A model generated the notes under the pieces. It was not told the origin of the DNA and searched no databases. It saw only the letters and a list, made by a program, of their open reading frames with translations. The translations under genes were made by a program, and so were the position numbers. Shown here piece by piece: positions 1 to 9,220 of a stretch of DNA of 64,000 nucleotides. Every line of letters begins with the position of its first letter. Position 1 is the stretch's first letter. The DNA lies in assembly GCA_016716135.1 (NCBI GenBank), contig JADJWX010000002.1, forward strand, positions 496,001 through 560,000, read 5' to 3'. Source of the stretch: Lewinellaceae bacterium (GTDB lineage Bacteria; Bacteroidota; Bacteroidia; Chitinophagales; Saprospiraceae).

Positions 1-1590
1 GAAACGTGCGCTGTTGGACAGGTAGTTTTCGCGGGAGGCGGCAAAGTTGTAGTCGGTGTTTTCAGCCAGTTCGAGCCGGAAAAAGCCGTCTTCCTTTACC
101 GTTACGCGCTGTTTTTTCCCGGAAAAGCTGATCTCCACGGCGGCGCCGTCGAGCGGGCGGCGGCCCAGTACCGTGCTGTTGGGGTCGGTGGGGTCGCTGA
201 ATATTTTTTCCAAAACATAGCCCTCCAGGATCATTTTGTACACCAGGGGCTTGACCGGCGTGGTGTCCACCTTGGGCGGTTTGGGCACGGGTACGCGTTG
301 TTCGAAGCGGTAAATATCGTCGGCGCCGCTGCTGCCGTCGGCGGGTCGGTTGGAGGTGAAAAAACCTTTGCGCAGCAGGTCGCCGGGCTGGAGTTTGCCG
401 TTGCGGGTGGGCGTTGCGGTGGCGATAAAACCGAAATCGTCGGCGCCGCTGTTGACCGGCGGTTTGAGGTTGATAGGCGATGCCCAGGCGTTGCGGTCGG
501 TTTTGAAGGTGCGGAAAATGTCGAGCCCGCCCATTCCCGGCAGCCCGTCGGAAGCAAAGTACAGCGTATCGTCGCAGAATGTGGGAAACACCTCGTTTTT
601 GGGTGTATTGATGTTGCGGCTGAGCAGGCGGGGCTCGCCCCAGCCGCTTTCGCTTTGCTCATCGCGTTCTACCGACCACAAGTCGTAGCCGCCCCAGCCA
701 TCCGGGTCGTTGCAGGAGAAGTAGAGCGTGGTGCCGTCGGGCGATAAGGCCGGATGAAAATAGTTGATCTTGTCGCGCTGAAAAGGCAGGGGGCGCGGCG
801 TAGCCCAGCTGTCGCCGCCACGGCTGGCGGTGTAAATTTTGCAGTACTGGTCGTCGCCTTTGTAGGCGCCAACGGCGCGGGCGAAGAAAATTTCGGTGTA
901 ATCGCGGTTGAAGCACATCGTGCCTTCATTGCCTTCGGAGTTCAGGCCACCGTCGAAAATCTGGGCGCTGGCATCTTCCGGGTCTACGATGAACAGGTCC
1001 ATGAACTTATTGCCGGTCCATTTGTACGCGTCGCCGCCTTTGCCCATAAGCCGGTCACTGCTGAACACCAGCCGCCCGTCGGTGTAGTACACCGGCGAAA
1101 AGTCGTTTTGCGCACTGTTGAACAGGGTGGGCTCTACTTCATAGCCGCTGTCATCAACAATTTCCAGCCAACCGATAGCAATATCACAGGCGGCGATCTC
1201 CTTCCGGTACTCGTAGGGGCTGCCGATCTCGATGCCGAGGTCTTTGAACACGGCGCGGGCTTCGGCGTACCGTTCCAGTTTTTTCAGGGCGTACGCTTTT
1301 CCTTTCAGCGCTTCGGGGCCGTAGTTGTTTTCGTAAGCAAGGGAAAACCAGTTCAGCGAGGCTTCGTCGCGGCCATTTTGGCGGTGCGCATCGGCGATCT
1401 GGAAGGCCAGTTGTCCTTTTTCGGTGCGGGCTTTGGCGCGGCCAAACTCTTTTTCCAGCATGGGGATGGCCACGGCATATTGCTTGCGCTCATAGGCAGT
1501 GCGGCCGTCTTTAACACGGATGGTATAGTTGCAGGCGCCGAGGAGCATAACCAGGCCCAGAAATAGAAATTTGTGTTTTAGTTTGGGCAT
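1..1590 (-). CDS. TPR/PD40-repeat lipoprotein, OmpA-type cell-envelope protein (3' end cut off)
   Basis: The reading frame is open from an ATG at 1590 to the window edge (530 codons, no stop). Residues 1-20 form a lipoprotein signal ending in LLGAC, with the lipidated Cys at 20. Next comes a TPR-like helical region (about 25-130), then repeated PD40/WD40-like blades with the typical LVFSSDR, LYFSCNDPDGWGGYDLW and LYFASDGLPGMGGLDIF motifs. The last visible part is a carboxypeptidase-regulatory-like beta domain. In Bacteroidota this order normally ends in a peptidoglycan-binding OmpA domain, and some members (PorE type) serve T9SS. The OmpA part would lie outside the window, so it is inferred. 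No partner gene is visible. Confidence 0.85.
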   Translation of the reverse strand, partial: MPKLKHKFLFLGLVMLLGACNYTIRVKDGRTAYERKQYAVAIPMLEKEFGRAKARTEKGQLAFQIADAHRQNGRDEASLNWFSLAYENNYGPEALKGKAYALKKLERYAEARAVFKDLGIEIGSPYEYRKEIAACDIAIGWLEIVDDSGYEVEPTLFNSAQNDFSPVYYTDGRLVFSSDRLMGKGGDAYKWTGNKFMDLFIVDPEDASAQIFDGGLNSEGNEGTMCFNRDYTEIFFARAVGAYKGDDQYCKIYTASRGGDSWATPRPLPFQRDKINYFHPALSPDGTTLYFSCNDPDGWGGYDLWSVERDEQSESGWGEPRLLSRNINTPKNEVFPTFCDDTLYFASDGLPGMGGLDIFRTFKTDRNAWASPINLKPPVNSGADDFGFIATATPTRNGKLQPGDLLRKGFFTSNRPADGSSGADDIYRFEQRVPVPKPPKVDTTPVKPLVYKMILEGYVLEKIFSDPTDPNSTVLGRRPLDGAAVEISFSGKKQRVTVKEDGFFRLELAENTDYNFAASRENYLSNSARF

Positions 1591-1707
1591 ATTGACTGTG
1601 TTTGGAAAAATTTCAAAAAAATGCATGTTCAAATGCAGAACCTGCTTTCCGGGAATAAAAAAACGAAAATCCGGCCGGAAGTGTTTTGCGGCAATAACAA
1701 ACTAAGC

Positions 1708-1863
1708 GCATGTTGGGGATTTTCTCACCAGGCCCAAAACAGTTCTTTTTTCGCCATTTCTCGCCTTTTTTCAGGCACTTAGCTGGGCCAGGCACCTGAA
1801 AAAACGCAAAAACTGTCAAAAAAAGCCCTTGTTTTTGCCTCCGGCAGAAAATCCCCAACATGC
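1708..1863. repeat. 156-bp inverted-repeat element between genes
   Basis: An exact 18-bp inverted repeat (GCATGTTGGGGATTTTCT at 1708-1725, its complement at 1846-1863) encloses about 120 bp. Inside are further complementary pieces: TTTTTTCAGGC near 1770 against GCACCTGAAAAAA near 1793, and ACAGTT against AACTGT. Transcribed, it would fold into one long imperfect hairpin. It has no convincing ORF and looks like a MITE or REP-like element. It fills much of the 400-bp gap between the divergent PD40 and PhoD-like genes. Confidence 0.6.
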
Positions 1864-1990
1864 TCTACTCCCACAGATGACGCAAATTACCGCCGGGAAG
1901 CTGCCTTTGCATTTTGTTTAGTACGATTTTTGTAAAACCGACGTTCTAATCCCGACCCAGCTTTACACCACTATCAGAATTCTGCTTCGC

Positions 1991-3091
1991 ATGAAAAATT
2001 TGTCTGTTGCCCGGCAACTACCCTGGGCTGCCTTCCTCGTTTGCTGTGTTTTTTATGTGCCGTTGTCTGCCCAAAGTTTAGATACTTCGGATGATGAAAC
2101 GCCTAAGGATGTTGATCTGGAGGCGTTTATGCCACGACCCATTGACCGGAGCCAGGACCTGGAGGTCATTACCTTCGGCTCCTGCAACCGAATGGATAAA
2201 CCACAGACGATGTGGCTGGACGTGGCCGCTAACAACCCGAATTTGTGGATATGGCTGGGTGATATTATCTACGCCGATACGACCAACCTGCGCGCCCTGG
2301 CCAAACACTACAAAAGCCTCAAAGTAACACCGGGCTACAAACAGCTGCGTAAAAACACCCAGGTTGTCGGCATCTACGACGATCACGATTACGGCGCCAA
2401 CGATGCCGGCAAGGGCCTGCCCAACAAAAAAGGCAGCCAACGTTGCCTGCTCGACTTCCTGGATGTGCCCTACCGCGAACCCGTTCGCCGGCAAGAGGGC
2501 GCGTACCAATCCTACCTGTTCGGCAAGGGCAACCACCAGATCAAGGTGATCGTGATGGATACCCGGTATTTTCGCGACACCCTGATCGCCGACCCGAATC
2601 CCACCCGCCGGTACTTCCCCAATACCGAGGGCGATATTTTGGGCGAAGCCCAGTGGGAATGGCTCGAGCGCGAACTGACCAACAGCCCGGCCCAATTGCA
2701 CATCCTGTGTTCCAGTATCCAGATTCTGGCCGACGAACACGGCCACGAAAAGTGGGGCAATTTCCCCAATGCCCGCAAACGCATGCTGCAAACCATCGTG
2801 CGCCTCAAACCCAAAAACCTGCTGATCCTCTCCGGCGACCGGCATATGGCGGAGATCACAAAAATGGACCTCCAGGGCCTGCCGTACCCGCTCTACGATT
2901 TTACCTCCAGCGGCCTTACCCATATTCGCAGCGGCACCAGCGAACCCAATAAAATGCGGGTGGGCGACATGATCGTCAAGAAAAACTTCGGCTTGCTCCG
3001 GATTGAGTGGGACGGCGACGACCCGATCGTGACTATGGAGGTGCGCGGCGTCCGGAATGAATTGTATCAGCGTATTCAGGTCAAATATTAA
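1991..3091 (+). CDS. PhoD-like alkaline phosphatase / metallophosphatase
   Basis: The protein has 366 aa and a Sec signal peptide (about 1-28, ending LSAQS), so it is probably periplasmic or exported. Metal-binding motifs of the PhoD/calcineurin-like superfamily appear in order: FGSCN (62-66), LGD (89-91), YDDHD (129-133), MDTRYFRD (189-196) and SGDRH (281-285). Family members hydrolyse phosphomonoesters or diesters using Fe and Ca ions. The substrate here is unknown. scpB starts about 45 bp downstream from its own promoter. The long antisense ORF over this gene is a codon shadow. Confidence 0.85.
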   Translation: MKNLSVARQLPWAAFLVCCVFYVPLSAQSLDTSDDETPKDVDLEAFMPRPIDRSQDLEVITFGSCNRMDKPQTMWLDVAANNPNLWIWLGDIIYADTTNLRALAKHYKSLKVTPGYKQLRKNTQVVGIYDDHDYGANDAGKGLPNKKGSQRCLLDFLDVPYREPVRRQEGAYQSYLFGKGNHQIKVIVMDTRYFRDTLIADPNPTRRYFPNTEGDILGEAQWEWLERELTNSPAQLHILCSSIQILADEHGHEKWGNFPNARKRMLQTIVRLKPKNLLILSGDRHMAEITKMDLQGLPYPLYDFTSSGLTHIRSGTSEPNKMRVGDMIVKKNFGLLRIEWDGDDPIVTMEVRGVRNELYQRIQVKY

Positions 3092-3118
3092 CCGGGCCCG
3101 CTGCGTCGTGATTTTCCC

Positions 3119-3126
3119 TACTTTTG
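3119..3126 (+). promoter_or_regulatory. Bacteroidota -7 promoter box for scpB
   Basis: TACTTTTG matches the TAnnTTTG consensus and is followed by GCGCC. The predicted RNA start is only a few bases before the ATG at 3135, which favours that start over the upstream ATG at 3057 and gives a nearly leaderless mRNA. No good -33 box is visible. Confidence 0.5.
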
Positions 3127-3134
3127 CGCCCGCA

Positions 3135-3743
3135 ATGGATTTTCTGAAACAACACGTAGAAGCACTTATTTTCGTTTCGCCACAGGCGACCACGTTGGCC
3201 GAAATTTGCGCCGTACTTACCGAAGTATTTGAAGCCGAGGTGCCGGAAGCCGAAGTCCTGGCGGCAATTGAACAGCTGCGCGAACAGTATGCCCAGGATA
3301 CTTACGCGTTCGAACTGGTCGAGATTGCCGGCGGTTTTCAGTTTCTGACCAAAGGCGCCTACCACAACACCGTGGCCGTTTTTCTGAAACAGACCACCCA
3401 GAAGCGGCTGTCGCAGGCGACCCTGGAAACCCTGGCCATCGTAGCCTACAAACAGCCGGTGAGCAAATCGGACCTGGAGGCGATCCGGGGCGTAAACTGC
3501 GATTATACCCTTCAGAAACTTTTAGAAAAGGAACTTGTTGTAATTGCCGGGCGCAGTGAAGGTCCCGGCCGGCCCCTCCTGTACGCTACTTCCGAAAAAT
3601 TTATGGACTACCTGGGTATTAAAGACCTGGTCGAATTACCTAAACCCAAAGATTTCAAGGAAGTGGAAAACTCAATTGGCGAGGCCCCGGAATCCGAAGA
3701 ACGACCCATGCCGGAAGCTGACGCCGAATCGGCAAGCGATTAA
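3135..3743 (+). CDS. scpB: Segregation and condensation protein B (ScpB)
   Basis: The protein has 202 aa, usual for ScpB, and consists of two winged-helix domains. Family hallmarks are LKQHVEALIFVSPQ at the N terminus, TLETLAIVAYKQPVSKSDLEAIRG in the middle (about residues 97-120) and a GRPLLYATSEKFMDYLG motif in the second wing. ScpB dimers bind the kleisin ScpA and SMC to form bacterial condensin. scpA is not next to it, as is common in this phylum. The ATG at 3135 is chosen because a -7 box lies just upstream and the extra residues of the longer ORF match nothing in the family. The acidic C-terminal tail (EAPESEERPMPEADAE) is probably disordered. Confidence 0.93.
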   Translation: MDFLKQHVEALIFVSPQATTLAEICAVLTEVFEAEVPEAEVLAAIEQLREQYAQDTYAFELVEIAGGFQFLTKGAYHNTVAVFLKQTTQKRLSQATLETLAIVAYKQPVSKSDLEAIRGVNCDYTLQKLLEKELVVIAGRSEGPGRPLLYATSEKFMDYLGIKDLVELPKPKDFKEVENSIGEAPESEERPMPEADAESASD

Positions 3744-3755
3744 AAAAAGAAAAAA

Positions 3756-4274
3756 ATGGAGCAACCCTTGGTGAACAGGGTGGCAAACAGCCGCCTGACG
3801 ACAATCGACCTGGAGACATTCTATCCGGAAGGCGAAGTCGTGGCTTTTGACCTGAAGGACTACCTGTTCATGGAGCTGATCCTGAAGGAAAAAGACTTTC
3901 GAGAGGCGCTTAAGGCACACGATTGGGCGCAGTACACCGGCAAGAACCTGGCTGTGTTTTGCTCCACCGACGCCATCATACCCATGTGGGCCTACATGTT
4001 GGTGGCTTCCTACGCTGCGGCCTATGCCCGCGATGTTTTTCAGGGCCGCCCCGAGCAGTTTGCCGAATTTGCTTTTTTGAAAAAACTAGCCGCGCTCGAT
4101 CCTGCCGATTTTACCGACGCGCGCCTCGTGATCAAGGGCTGCAGCGATAAGCCGGTGCCTGCTTCGGCCTACCTCGAAATCACCCGGCGCCTGGCGCCGG
4201 TGGCCCGGAGCATCATGTTCGGCGAGCCCTGCTCAACGGTGCCGGTTTACAAAAAAACGCGTCCGGCCGAATAA
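3756..4274 (+). CDS. DUF2480 family protein
   Basis: The protein has 172 aa and no signal peptide or membrane segment. It matches the Bacteroidota DUF2480 family, with an N-terminal VNRVANSRLTTIDLETFYP block, FDLKDYLFMELILKEKDFR and a conserved VIKGCSDKPVP motif containing a Cys. The role is unknown. It starts 12 bp after scpB and is probably co-transcribed with it. A strong terminator follows at 4297-4326, making scpB-DUF2480 a two-gene unit. Confidence 0.85.
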   Translation: MEQPLVNRVANSRLTTIDLETFYPEGEVVAFDLKDYLFMELILKEKDFREALKAHDWAQYTGKNLAVFCSTDAIIPMWAYMLVASYAAAYARDVFQGRPEQFAEFAFLKKLAALDPADFTDARLVIKGCSDKPVPASAYLEITRRLAPVARSIMFGEPCSTVPVYKKTRPAE

Positions 4275-4296
4275 GCACATCCGGTTAAACGTTGTA

Positions 4297-4326
4297 AAAG
4301 CGCCCTCATCCACGGCGCTTTTTTTA
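4297..4326 (+). terminator. Rho-independent terminator after the scpB-DUF2480 unit
   Basis: An 8-bp stem (AAAGCGCC / GGCGCTTT) with a 9-nt loop is followed by a T run. The T run merges into the -7 box of the next gene. Confidence 0.85.
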
Positions 4327-4332
4327 TTTTTG
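4325..4332 (+). promoter_or_regulatory. -7 promoter box for the lytic transglycosylase gene
   Basis: TATTTTTG fits TAnnTTTG and begins at the end of the preceding terminator T run. It lies 21 bp before the ATG at 4354. Confidence 0.5.
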
Positions 4333-4353
4333 TCGAAACAATCGCTCCCGCTC

Positions 4354-5253
4354 ATGGAATTAACAAACACAAACCGGTTACTCCTCTTCATCAACCTGTT
4401 CCTGGCCGTGCTGTTGTCCGGCATATTTTTTTACTCATTTAAAGGCAGTGAAAAAGGCTCGGAGCAGATTATCCGTTCGATCAACCTCGACAAGGATTTT
4501 GATTTTTGCGGCGAAAAACTGCCCATGGATAATTTTGACGTGCGGCAACGCCTCGACGCCGAACTGGTCCGGAACGTGTATTTCCATTCGCAAACCATTT
4601 TGGCCATCAAACGGGCAAATGCCATGTTCCCGGTCATCGAGCCTATTTTAAAAGCGGAAGGTGTGCCGGATGATCTGAAATACCTGGCCGTTGCCGAAAG
4701 TGCCTTGTCGAATGCTGTGTCGCCGGCCGGGGCGCGGGGTATCTGGCAGTTTATGAAAGCGGCGGCAAGTGAATACAACCTGGAGGTGAACGACGACGTA
4801 GACGAGCGCTACCACCTGGAAAAAGCCACCCGCGCCGCTTGTGCCTACATGCGCCAGCAAAAAGAACGGCTCGGGAGTTGGACGCTTGCCGCAGCAGCGT
4901 ACAACGGCGGGCCGGGCCGGATCAGGCAGGAAATGGCCAGCCAGCGCGCCCAAACGTTTTTTGATTTGAACCTCGCCGACGAAACCATGCGCTACCCGTT
5001 CCGCATCATTGCAATCAAGGAAGTGATGACCAACCCGGAATTGTACGAGTACCAGATCAAGGAAGACCACCTGTACGACCCGGTGCAGGATTTTAAAACA
5101 GTAGCCGTCAGCGGCCCGGTGGCCAGCTGGGGCGATTTTGCCGTCGAGCACGGCACAACCTACCGCATGCTCAAAGTGCTCAATCCCTGGCTTATCTCCG
5201 GCAAACTGGTCAATAAAGCCGGCAAAACCTACCAAATCCGTCTGCCGAAGTGA
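4354..5253 (+). CDS. Membrane-anchored lytic transglycosylase (SLT domain)
   Basis: The protein has 299 aa. An N-terminal hydrophobic helix (about 7-27) anchors it to the inner membrane with the enzyme in the periplasm. The SLT fold spans about 90-230, with the catalytic Glu in AVAESAL (E115), then GARGIWQFM and AAYNGGPGRI, all typical of MltD-type muramidases. It would cleave peptidoglycan glycan strands to 1,6-anhydro products. The C-terminal 60 residues resemble a LysM-like segment (GTTYRMLKVLNPWL). A TTG at 4330 in frame is possible, but ATG 4354 starts the membrane helix naturally and lies after the promoter box. Its stop overlaps the possible GTG start of the next gene. Confidence 0.88.
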   Translation: MELTNTNRLLLFINLFLAVLLSGIFFYSFKGSEKGSEQIIRSINLDKDFDFCGEKLPMDNFDVRQRLDAELVRNVYFHSQTILAIKRANAMFPVIEPILKAEGVPDDLKYLAVAESALSNAVSPAGARGIWQFMKAAASEYNLEVNDDVDERYHLEKATRAACAYMRQQKERLGSWTLAAAAYNGGPGRIRQEMASQRAQTFFDLNLADETMRYPFRIIAIKEVMTNPELYEYQIKEDHLYDPVQDFKTVAVSGPVASWGDFAVEHGTTYRMLKVLNPWLISGKLVNKAGKTYQIRLPK

Positions 5254-6461
5254 GCCGAAATCTTCTGGTGTTTTCCGGTTCGCGGAGTACGATTGCCCGC
5301 ATGTTTGCACACGCAGCGCTGGCCTGGTTGTTTGTTGCGGCAATGATGGGGGTGTATTTGCGCTGGCAAGCCTGGGGAAAACCGCCCATCGAGTTTGCCT
5401 ACCGGTTTCTCACACACGGGCATTCACACGTGATGTTTTTGGGCTGGGCATTCAATGCCCTGCTGGCCTGCCTGATCCGGGCTTTTCTTCCGCGGGTGAT
5501 CTCCATGGTGTACTACCAGATCATGCTGATCCTGCAGGTAGCTGTGGCCGGTATGGCGGTCAGTTTTCCCTTGCAGGGCTACAAAATAATTTCCATTGCC
5601 CTGAGCAGCTTGCACTTGTTGTTCGCAACCTGGCTGATTTTTCGGCTGTGGGCCGATTGCCGCGCGCGCGGGCCTGCCCTGGTTGCCTTTCGTTGGGCGG
5701 TGGTGTTTTTATTTCTTTCGGCGCTTGGGCCGTTTGCCCTGGCCTATGTGGCGGCACAGGGTTGGGAGGGCTCGGTCTGGTACCAGTTATCGGTTTATTT
5801 TTACCTGCATTTTCAATACAACGGCTGGATGATCATGGCGTTGCTGGCCTTATTGTTGGAAAAAATGCCTTTGAAAGGCGAAGCCAATTCCCAGGCTGTC
5901 CACTTTGTTGCCACCGGCGCCCTGCTGGGTTATGCACTTAGTGCGTTGTGGACGGAACCCCCGTGGATTGTGTATGTGATAGCGGCCATTGGAGGCATTT
6001 TGCAAATTATGGGGGCTTTGCGCCTGGCCGGCGGGTGGGGCCGTGCGTACAATTGGCGCAACGTGTGGAAACGGCGTTGGGCATACCGCTTTGCCAGCAT
6101 GGCCGTAGCGGCTTTCGGGGTAAAACTGCTGTTGCAACTGAGCGCGATAATCCCCAGCGCAGGCGAGTTCCTCTTTGTGCACCGCAACCTGCTGATCGCC
6201 TATTTCCACCTGGTTTTTATCGGCGTGGTGACGCTGCTGCTGTTTGCCATTTTTTTGGAAAGAATGTGGATCCCCCAGGACAAGTCGCTTTCGGTGGCCT
6301 GGTGGCTGTTTTCCGGCGGGTTTGTGTTGACCGAAATTCTGCTTGTGCTGCCCGGCAGTTTTTTACTGCCCCTGCTCATTTGCGCTGTTGCTATGGCTGC
6401 CGGGCTGTTCTGGGTAGCCCGGCAGACCATTTACGTCGAAGACAACCAGACAGTCTATTAA
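5250..6461 (+). CDS. Polytopic membrane protein with conserved histidines, oxidase subunit I-like
   Basis: The ORF has 403 aa and about 10-12 predicted membrane helices. HGHSHV (H56, H58, H60) near the start and YLHFQYNGW near residue 190 resemble the haem or metal ligand patterns of heme-copper oxidase-like and NnrS-like proteins of Bacteroidota. Haem binding is inferred from these residues only, and no specific function is claimed. The GTG at 5250 overlaps the stop of the transglycosylase by four bases (GTGA), suggesting translational coupling. The ATG at 5301 directly before the first helix is an equally plausible start (386 aa). No cytochrome oxidase partner is adjacent. Confidence 0.65.
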   Translation: MSRNLLVFSGSRSTIARMFAHAALAWLFVAAMMGVYLRWQAWGKPPIEFAYRFLTHGHSHVMFLGWAFNALLACLIRAFLPRVISMVYYQIMLILQVAVAGMAVSFPLQGYKIISIALSSLHLLFATWLIFRLWADCRARGPALVAFRWAVVFLFLSALGPFALAYVAAQGWEGSVWYQLSVYFYLHFQYNGWMIMALLALLLEKMPLKGEANSQAVHFVATGALLGYALSALWTEPPWIVYVIAAIGGILQIMGALRLAGGWGRAYNWRNVWKRRWAYRFASMAVAAFGVKLLLQLSAIIPSAGEFLFVHRNLLIAYFHLVFIGVVTLLLFAIFLERMWIPQDKSLSVAWWLFSGGFVLTEILLVLPGSFLLPLLICAVAMAAGLFWVARQTIYVEDNQTVY

Positions 6462-8158
6462 CGCCACAGCAGGCGCCCGGCAAACAGTTGGCCGTTTTCA
6501 GTATTTCGTATCAAAATATGATATAAGCCGGCGGGCAGTGCACCGCGCTCAAATTCCCAGGCGCCGGTCTGCACGGTTGCCGTTTTTACCAAGACTCCGG
6601 CGGCATTGAACACCTGAAGATGCATTGCCGCGAAATCTGAGTTTTCCCATTTAATTGTTGCGCGATCGCTTGCAGGATTGGGACTAATAAAAAGTGCTTC
6701 GACGGGCTGCTCCGGCGAAACGGTAGGTACGGTCACTTGCAAGGTCCGGCAGCGCTTGTTGTTGGCCGGGTTGGCATCCAGGCTGTCGTTGGGAAGGGTG
6801 GTCCAAAAACAAAGTTCGACGGAGGACGGCATGAACCAGGGGGCTTCCCAGAACAATTTATTAATGTAAATCCGCAGGCTGTCGCCAGGAAGAATATTCA
6901 AACCCTGGTAGTTTTTTTTGTACAAAGACGACTCTGTGCCACATTCCCAGGGAAAAGAATTTAATACACTGTTGAGTGTGAGTTTATCCAGGATTTCAGC
7001 GCCCTCATTTTTCACCCAAACCGACACGCTGTCTATGCGCATAGTGTAGTAATTGATTGGATTGGTGTATTGCTGGCCAATCGGCATTTTGGGCATTTCA
7101 AGGTAAGTAACACCCGCGTCAACCGTTGTTGCATCAAAGTCGGGCATTGCCAGTGGGTCAGAAATCCGGGCTTCGATGACCTGAGCGCCAATGTTGGGGA
7201 GTGGGTTTTCGTATCCGGCGAGCAGGAGTTGGTCATCAGTAGCAGGCAAGATAACTCGCGGTAGAAACGGGGCGCCCGGGGGTACATCGATCACTTCCAA
7301 CAGACTCAGATCGGTAGTATCGAAGCGCAGCAATTGCCCGGGGGGATTGACAACTAACAAATGCAACCTGCCACCGGCATAGCAAAATTCTGTTGTACGG
7401 TTTAATGGCAGGTTTGTTGCAGTTTTAGTGCGCACTTGAAAACTGCCATCCAGCAAGTACAAACTGTCGGCAGAAAGTGCAGCGAAGTGGCCATTTGGCA
7501 AGGGCTCGGCAGCCAACAGGTTGATGTTTTCCAACCCAAATTGCAGGGTAAACAAATCGGGACTGTACAGTCCCAGCCCGGTTTCACCATAAACAAGCAG
7601 GTAGTCGTTGTCAAGCTTGCGGTACCCGCGGAATAAAGGTAATGGGCCAAACCAGGGCTGGCCCGGCTCGCCATCGGCGGAATACCGGATTGGCGCATTG
7701 CCCTGGCGAAAAAGCCAAAAACCGTTGTCCGGAAGTGGCAGCAGTTTGAAGGTGTCCCTCGGGTCGGTTTGAAAGCCCAGATCTTTTGACCAAAGGAGAT
7801 TCCCTGTGGCATTGTAGCGGTACAATGTCCAATTCAAATCATAATCGCATTGGAAAAATGATCCGGCGATTAAAAAGCCGTCGGGTAATGGCATGAATTC
7901 CAACCCAAGTGGCTGGCCTTTGCCTAACAAAAAATGATAACTGGATTGACCTGTTGGTTCGATTGTTTGAACACCAAAAGCAAGAAGACCTTCGACTGAA
8001 TTTATGCCCGACAGCAGCAGGTGATTTTGGCCGTTAAAACCGGGGAATGCCGCTTCAATGTAATTGCGGAATTGAGGCTGGCGGGGTTGGGCGTGTGCAG
8101 AAAAAGCAATAAAAAAAGCGGAGGCCAGGACGGCCAATTGGCGGTATACATTTCGCAT
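6458..8158 (-). CDS. Secreted protein with C-terminal T9SS type A sorting domain
   Basis: With the start at 8158 the protein has 566 aa. It opens with a clean signal peptide (MRNVYRQLAVLASAFFIAF, cleaved after SAHAQ). An ATG at 8275 is in frame but adds a non-signal leader. The middle (about 30-440) is rich in beta-strand repeats such as LLPLPDNGFWLF and ALSADSLYLLDG, suggesting a beta-propeller. A CARDB-like segment with paired Cys follows. The last 80 residues (FISPNPASDRATIKW ... GLYHILI) are a typical Por-secretion tail, so it should be exported by T9SS and attached to the surface. Binding partner or substrate is unknown. It converges with the gene at 5250-6461, overlapping its stop. Confidence 0.85.
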   Translation of the reverse strand: MRNVYRQLAVLASAFFIAFSAHAQPRQPQFRNYIEAAFPGFNGQNHLLLSGINSVEGLLAFGVQTIEPTGQSSYHFLLGKGQPLGLEFMPLPDGFLIAGSFFQCDYDLNWTLYRYNATGNLLWSKDLGFQTDPRDTFKLLPLPDNGFWLFRQGNAPIRYSADGEPGQPWFGPLPLFRGYRKLDNDYLLVYGETGLGLYSPDLFTLQFGLENINLLAAEPLPNGHFAALSADSLYLLDGSFQVRTKTATNLPLNRTTEFCYAGGRLHLLVVNPPGQLLRFDTTDLSLLEVIDVPPGAPFLPRVILPATDDQLLLAGYENPLPNIGAQVIEARISDPLAMPDFDATTVDAGVTYLEMPKMPIGQQYTNPINYYTMRIDSVSVWVKNEGAEILDKLTLNSVLNSFPWECGTESSLYKKNYQGLNILPGDSLRIYINKLFWEAPWFMPSSVELCFWTTLPNDSLDANPANNKRCRTLQVTVPTVSPEQPVEALFISPNPASDRATIKWENSDFAAMHLQVFNAAGVLVKTATVQTGAWEFERGALPAGLYHILIRNTENGQLFAGRLLWR

Positions 8159-8271
8159 GCTAGGTAAATTTAGGTTAATAAGTATTACAAATTTACGCAA
8201 CCTTATTTTTAAAAACAGGGCAAAGCCGGGCAATTGCAAATCCGGGACATAGGGGGTAACCCGGGCTGGTT

Positions 8272-9210
8272 TCAAGGTGTTTCCGGCCTTTTCAGAAAAT
8301 TAATATTCCGCTTCAACCCGGCGTATTTCACGCGTTTCACTGCGGATTTTTTGAAAATTTTTCCAAACACTTCTTCGGTGAGTTCCAGCCAGGCACGTCG
8401 ATCCATACCGAGCAGGTCGGGGTGCGGCTCAAAATCCGGTTCTTCATGGCGTTTGGCAAAGCGGTTCCAGGGGCAAACATCCTGGCAGACATCGCAGCCG
8501 AACATCCAGTTGTCCATCTGGCTTTTAAATCCGGCCGGGATTTCGTCGCGCAGTTCGATGGTCAGGTAGGAAATGCATTTGGATGCGTCGAGGAAGTAGC
8601 CTTCCGGGCTGATGGCCTCCGTGGGGCAGGCGTCGATGCAGCGGCGGCAGGTGCCGCAGTGGTCGCGGATGGGGTCGTCGTGCACGAGCTCCAGATCGCA
8701 GATGATTTCAGCCAAAAAAAAGTAGGAGCCGCGCCGGGGATGAATGGTCAGCGTGTGGCGGCCGTTCCAGCCGATGCCGGCGCGGCGGGCCCATTCGCGC
8801 TCAAGCACGGGCGCGCTGTCGACAAAACAGCGGCCGTTGATTTCGCCGATTTCCGCTTGCATGTAGGCGAGCAGCGCTTTCAGCCGGTCTTTCACGACGA
8901 AGTGGTAATCTTCGCCGTAGGCATACTGGCTGATTTTCGGGGCTTCGGCATCTTCCTGTTTATCCGGGTTGTGGTAGTTGAAGGTCAGGCAAATTACCGT
9001 TTTGGCGCCGGGCACCAGTTTGGTCGGGTCGATGCGCAGGTCAAAATGATTTTCCATGTAGGCCATTTTGCCATGTGCGCCTTGCTGCAACCAGGCTTCC
9101 AGGCGGCGTGCTTCTGCGTCGAGCCGTTCGGCCCGGGCAAAGCCGACAAACTCGAAACCCAGGCGATGGGCTTCGGCGCGGATGCGCTCGGTGTTTTGTT
9201 CTGGTTGCAT
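8272..9210 (-). CDS. queG: Epoxyqueuosine reductase
   Basis: The protein has 312 aa. It catalyses the last step of queuosine synthesis, reducing epoxyqueuosine at tRNA position 34 with a cobalamin cofactor. The catalytic Asp lies in VDSAPVLER (D131). Two 4Fe-4S clusters are bound by CGTCRRCIDACP (C185, 188, 191, 195) and by C239, 242, 246 in CDVCQDVCPWN plus further Cys. The length is typical of the shorter QueG forms that lack C-terminal HEAT repeats. It lies 11 bp after lpxD on the same strand and may share its transcript. No other queuosine genes are nearby. Confidence 0.93.
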   Translation of the reverse strand: MQPEQNTERIRAEAHRLGFEFVGFARAERLDAEARRLEAWLQQGAHGKMAYMENHFDLRIDPTKLVPGAKTVICLTFNYHNPDKQEDAEAPKISQYAYGEDYHFVVKDRLKALLAYMQAEIGEINGRCFVDSAPVLEREWARRAGIGWNGRHTLTIHPRRGSYFFLAEIICDLELVHDDPIRDHCGTCRRCIDACPTEAISPEGYFLDASKCISYLTIELRDEIPAGFKSQMDNWMFGCDVCQDVCPWNRFAKRHEEPDFEPHPDLLGMDRRAWLELTEEVFGKIFKKSAVKRVKYAGLKRNINFLKRPETP

Positions 9211-9220
9211 TTTTTATACG

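Noticed and set aside
2078..3193. 371-aa open frame opposite the PhoD-like gene
   Set aside because: The plus strand carries all phosphatase motifs; the minus frame has none.
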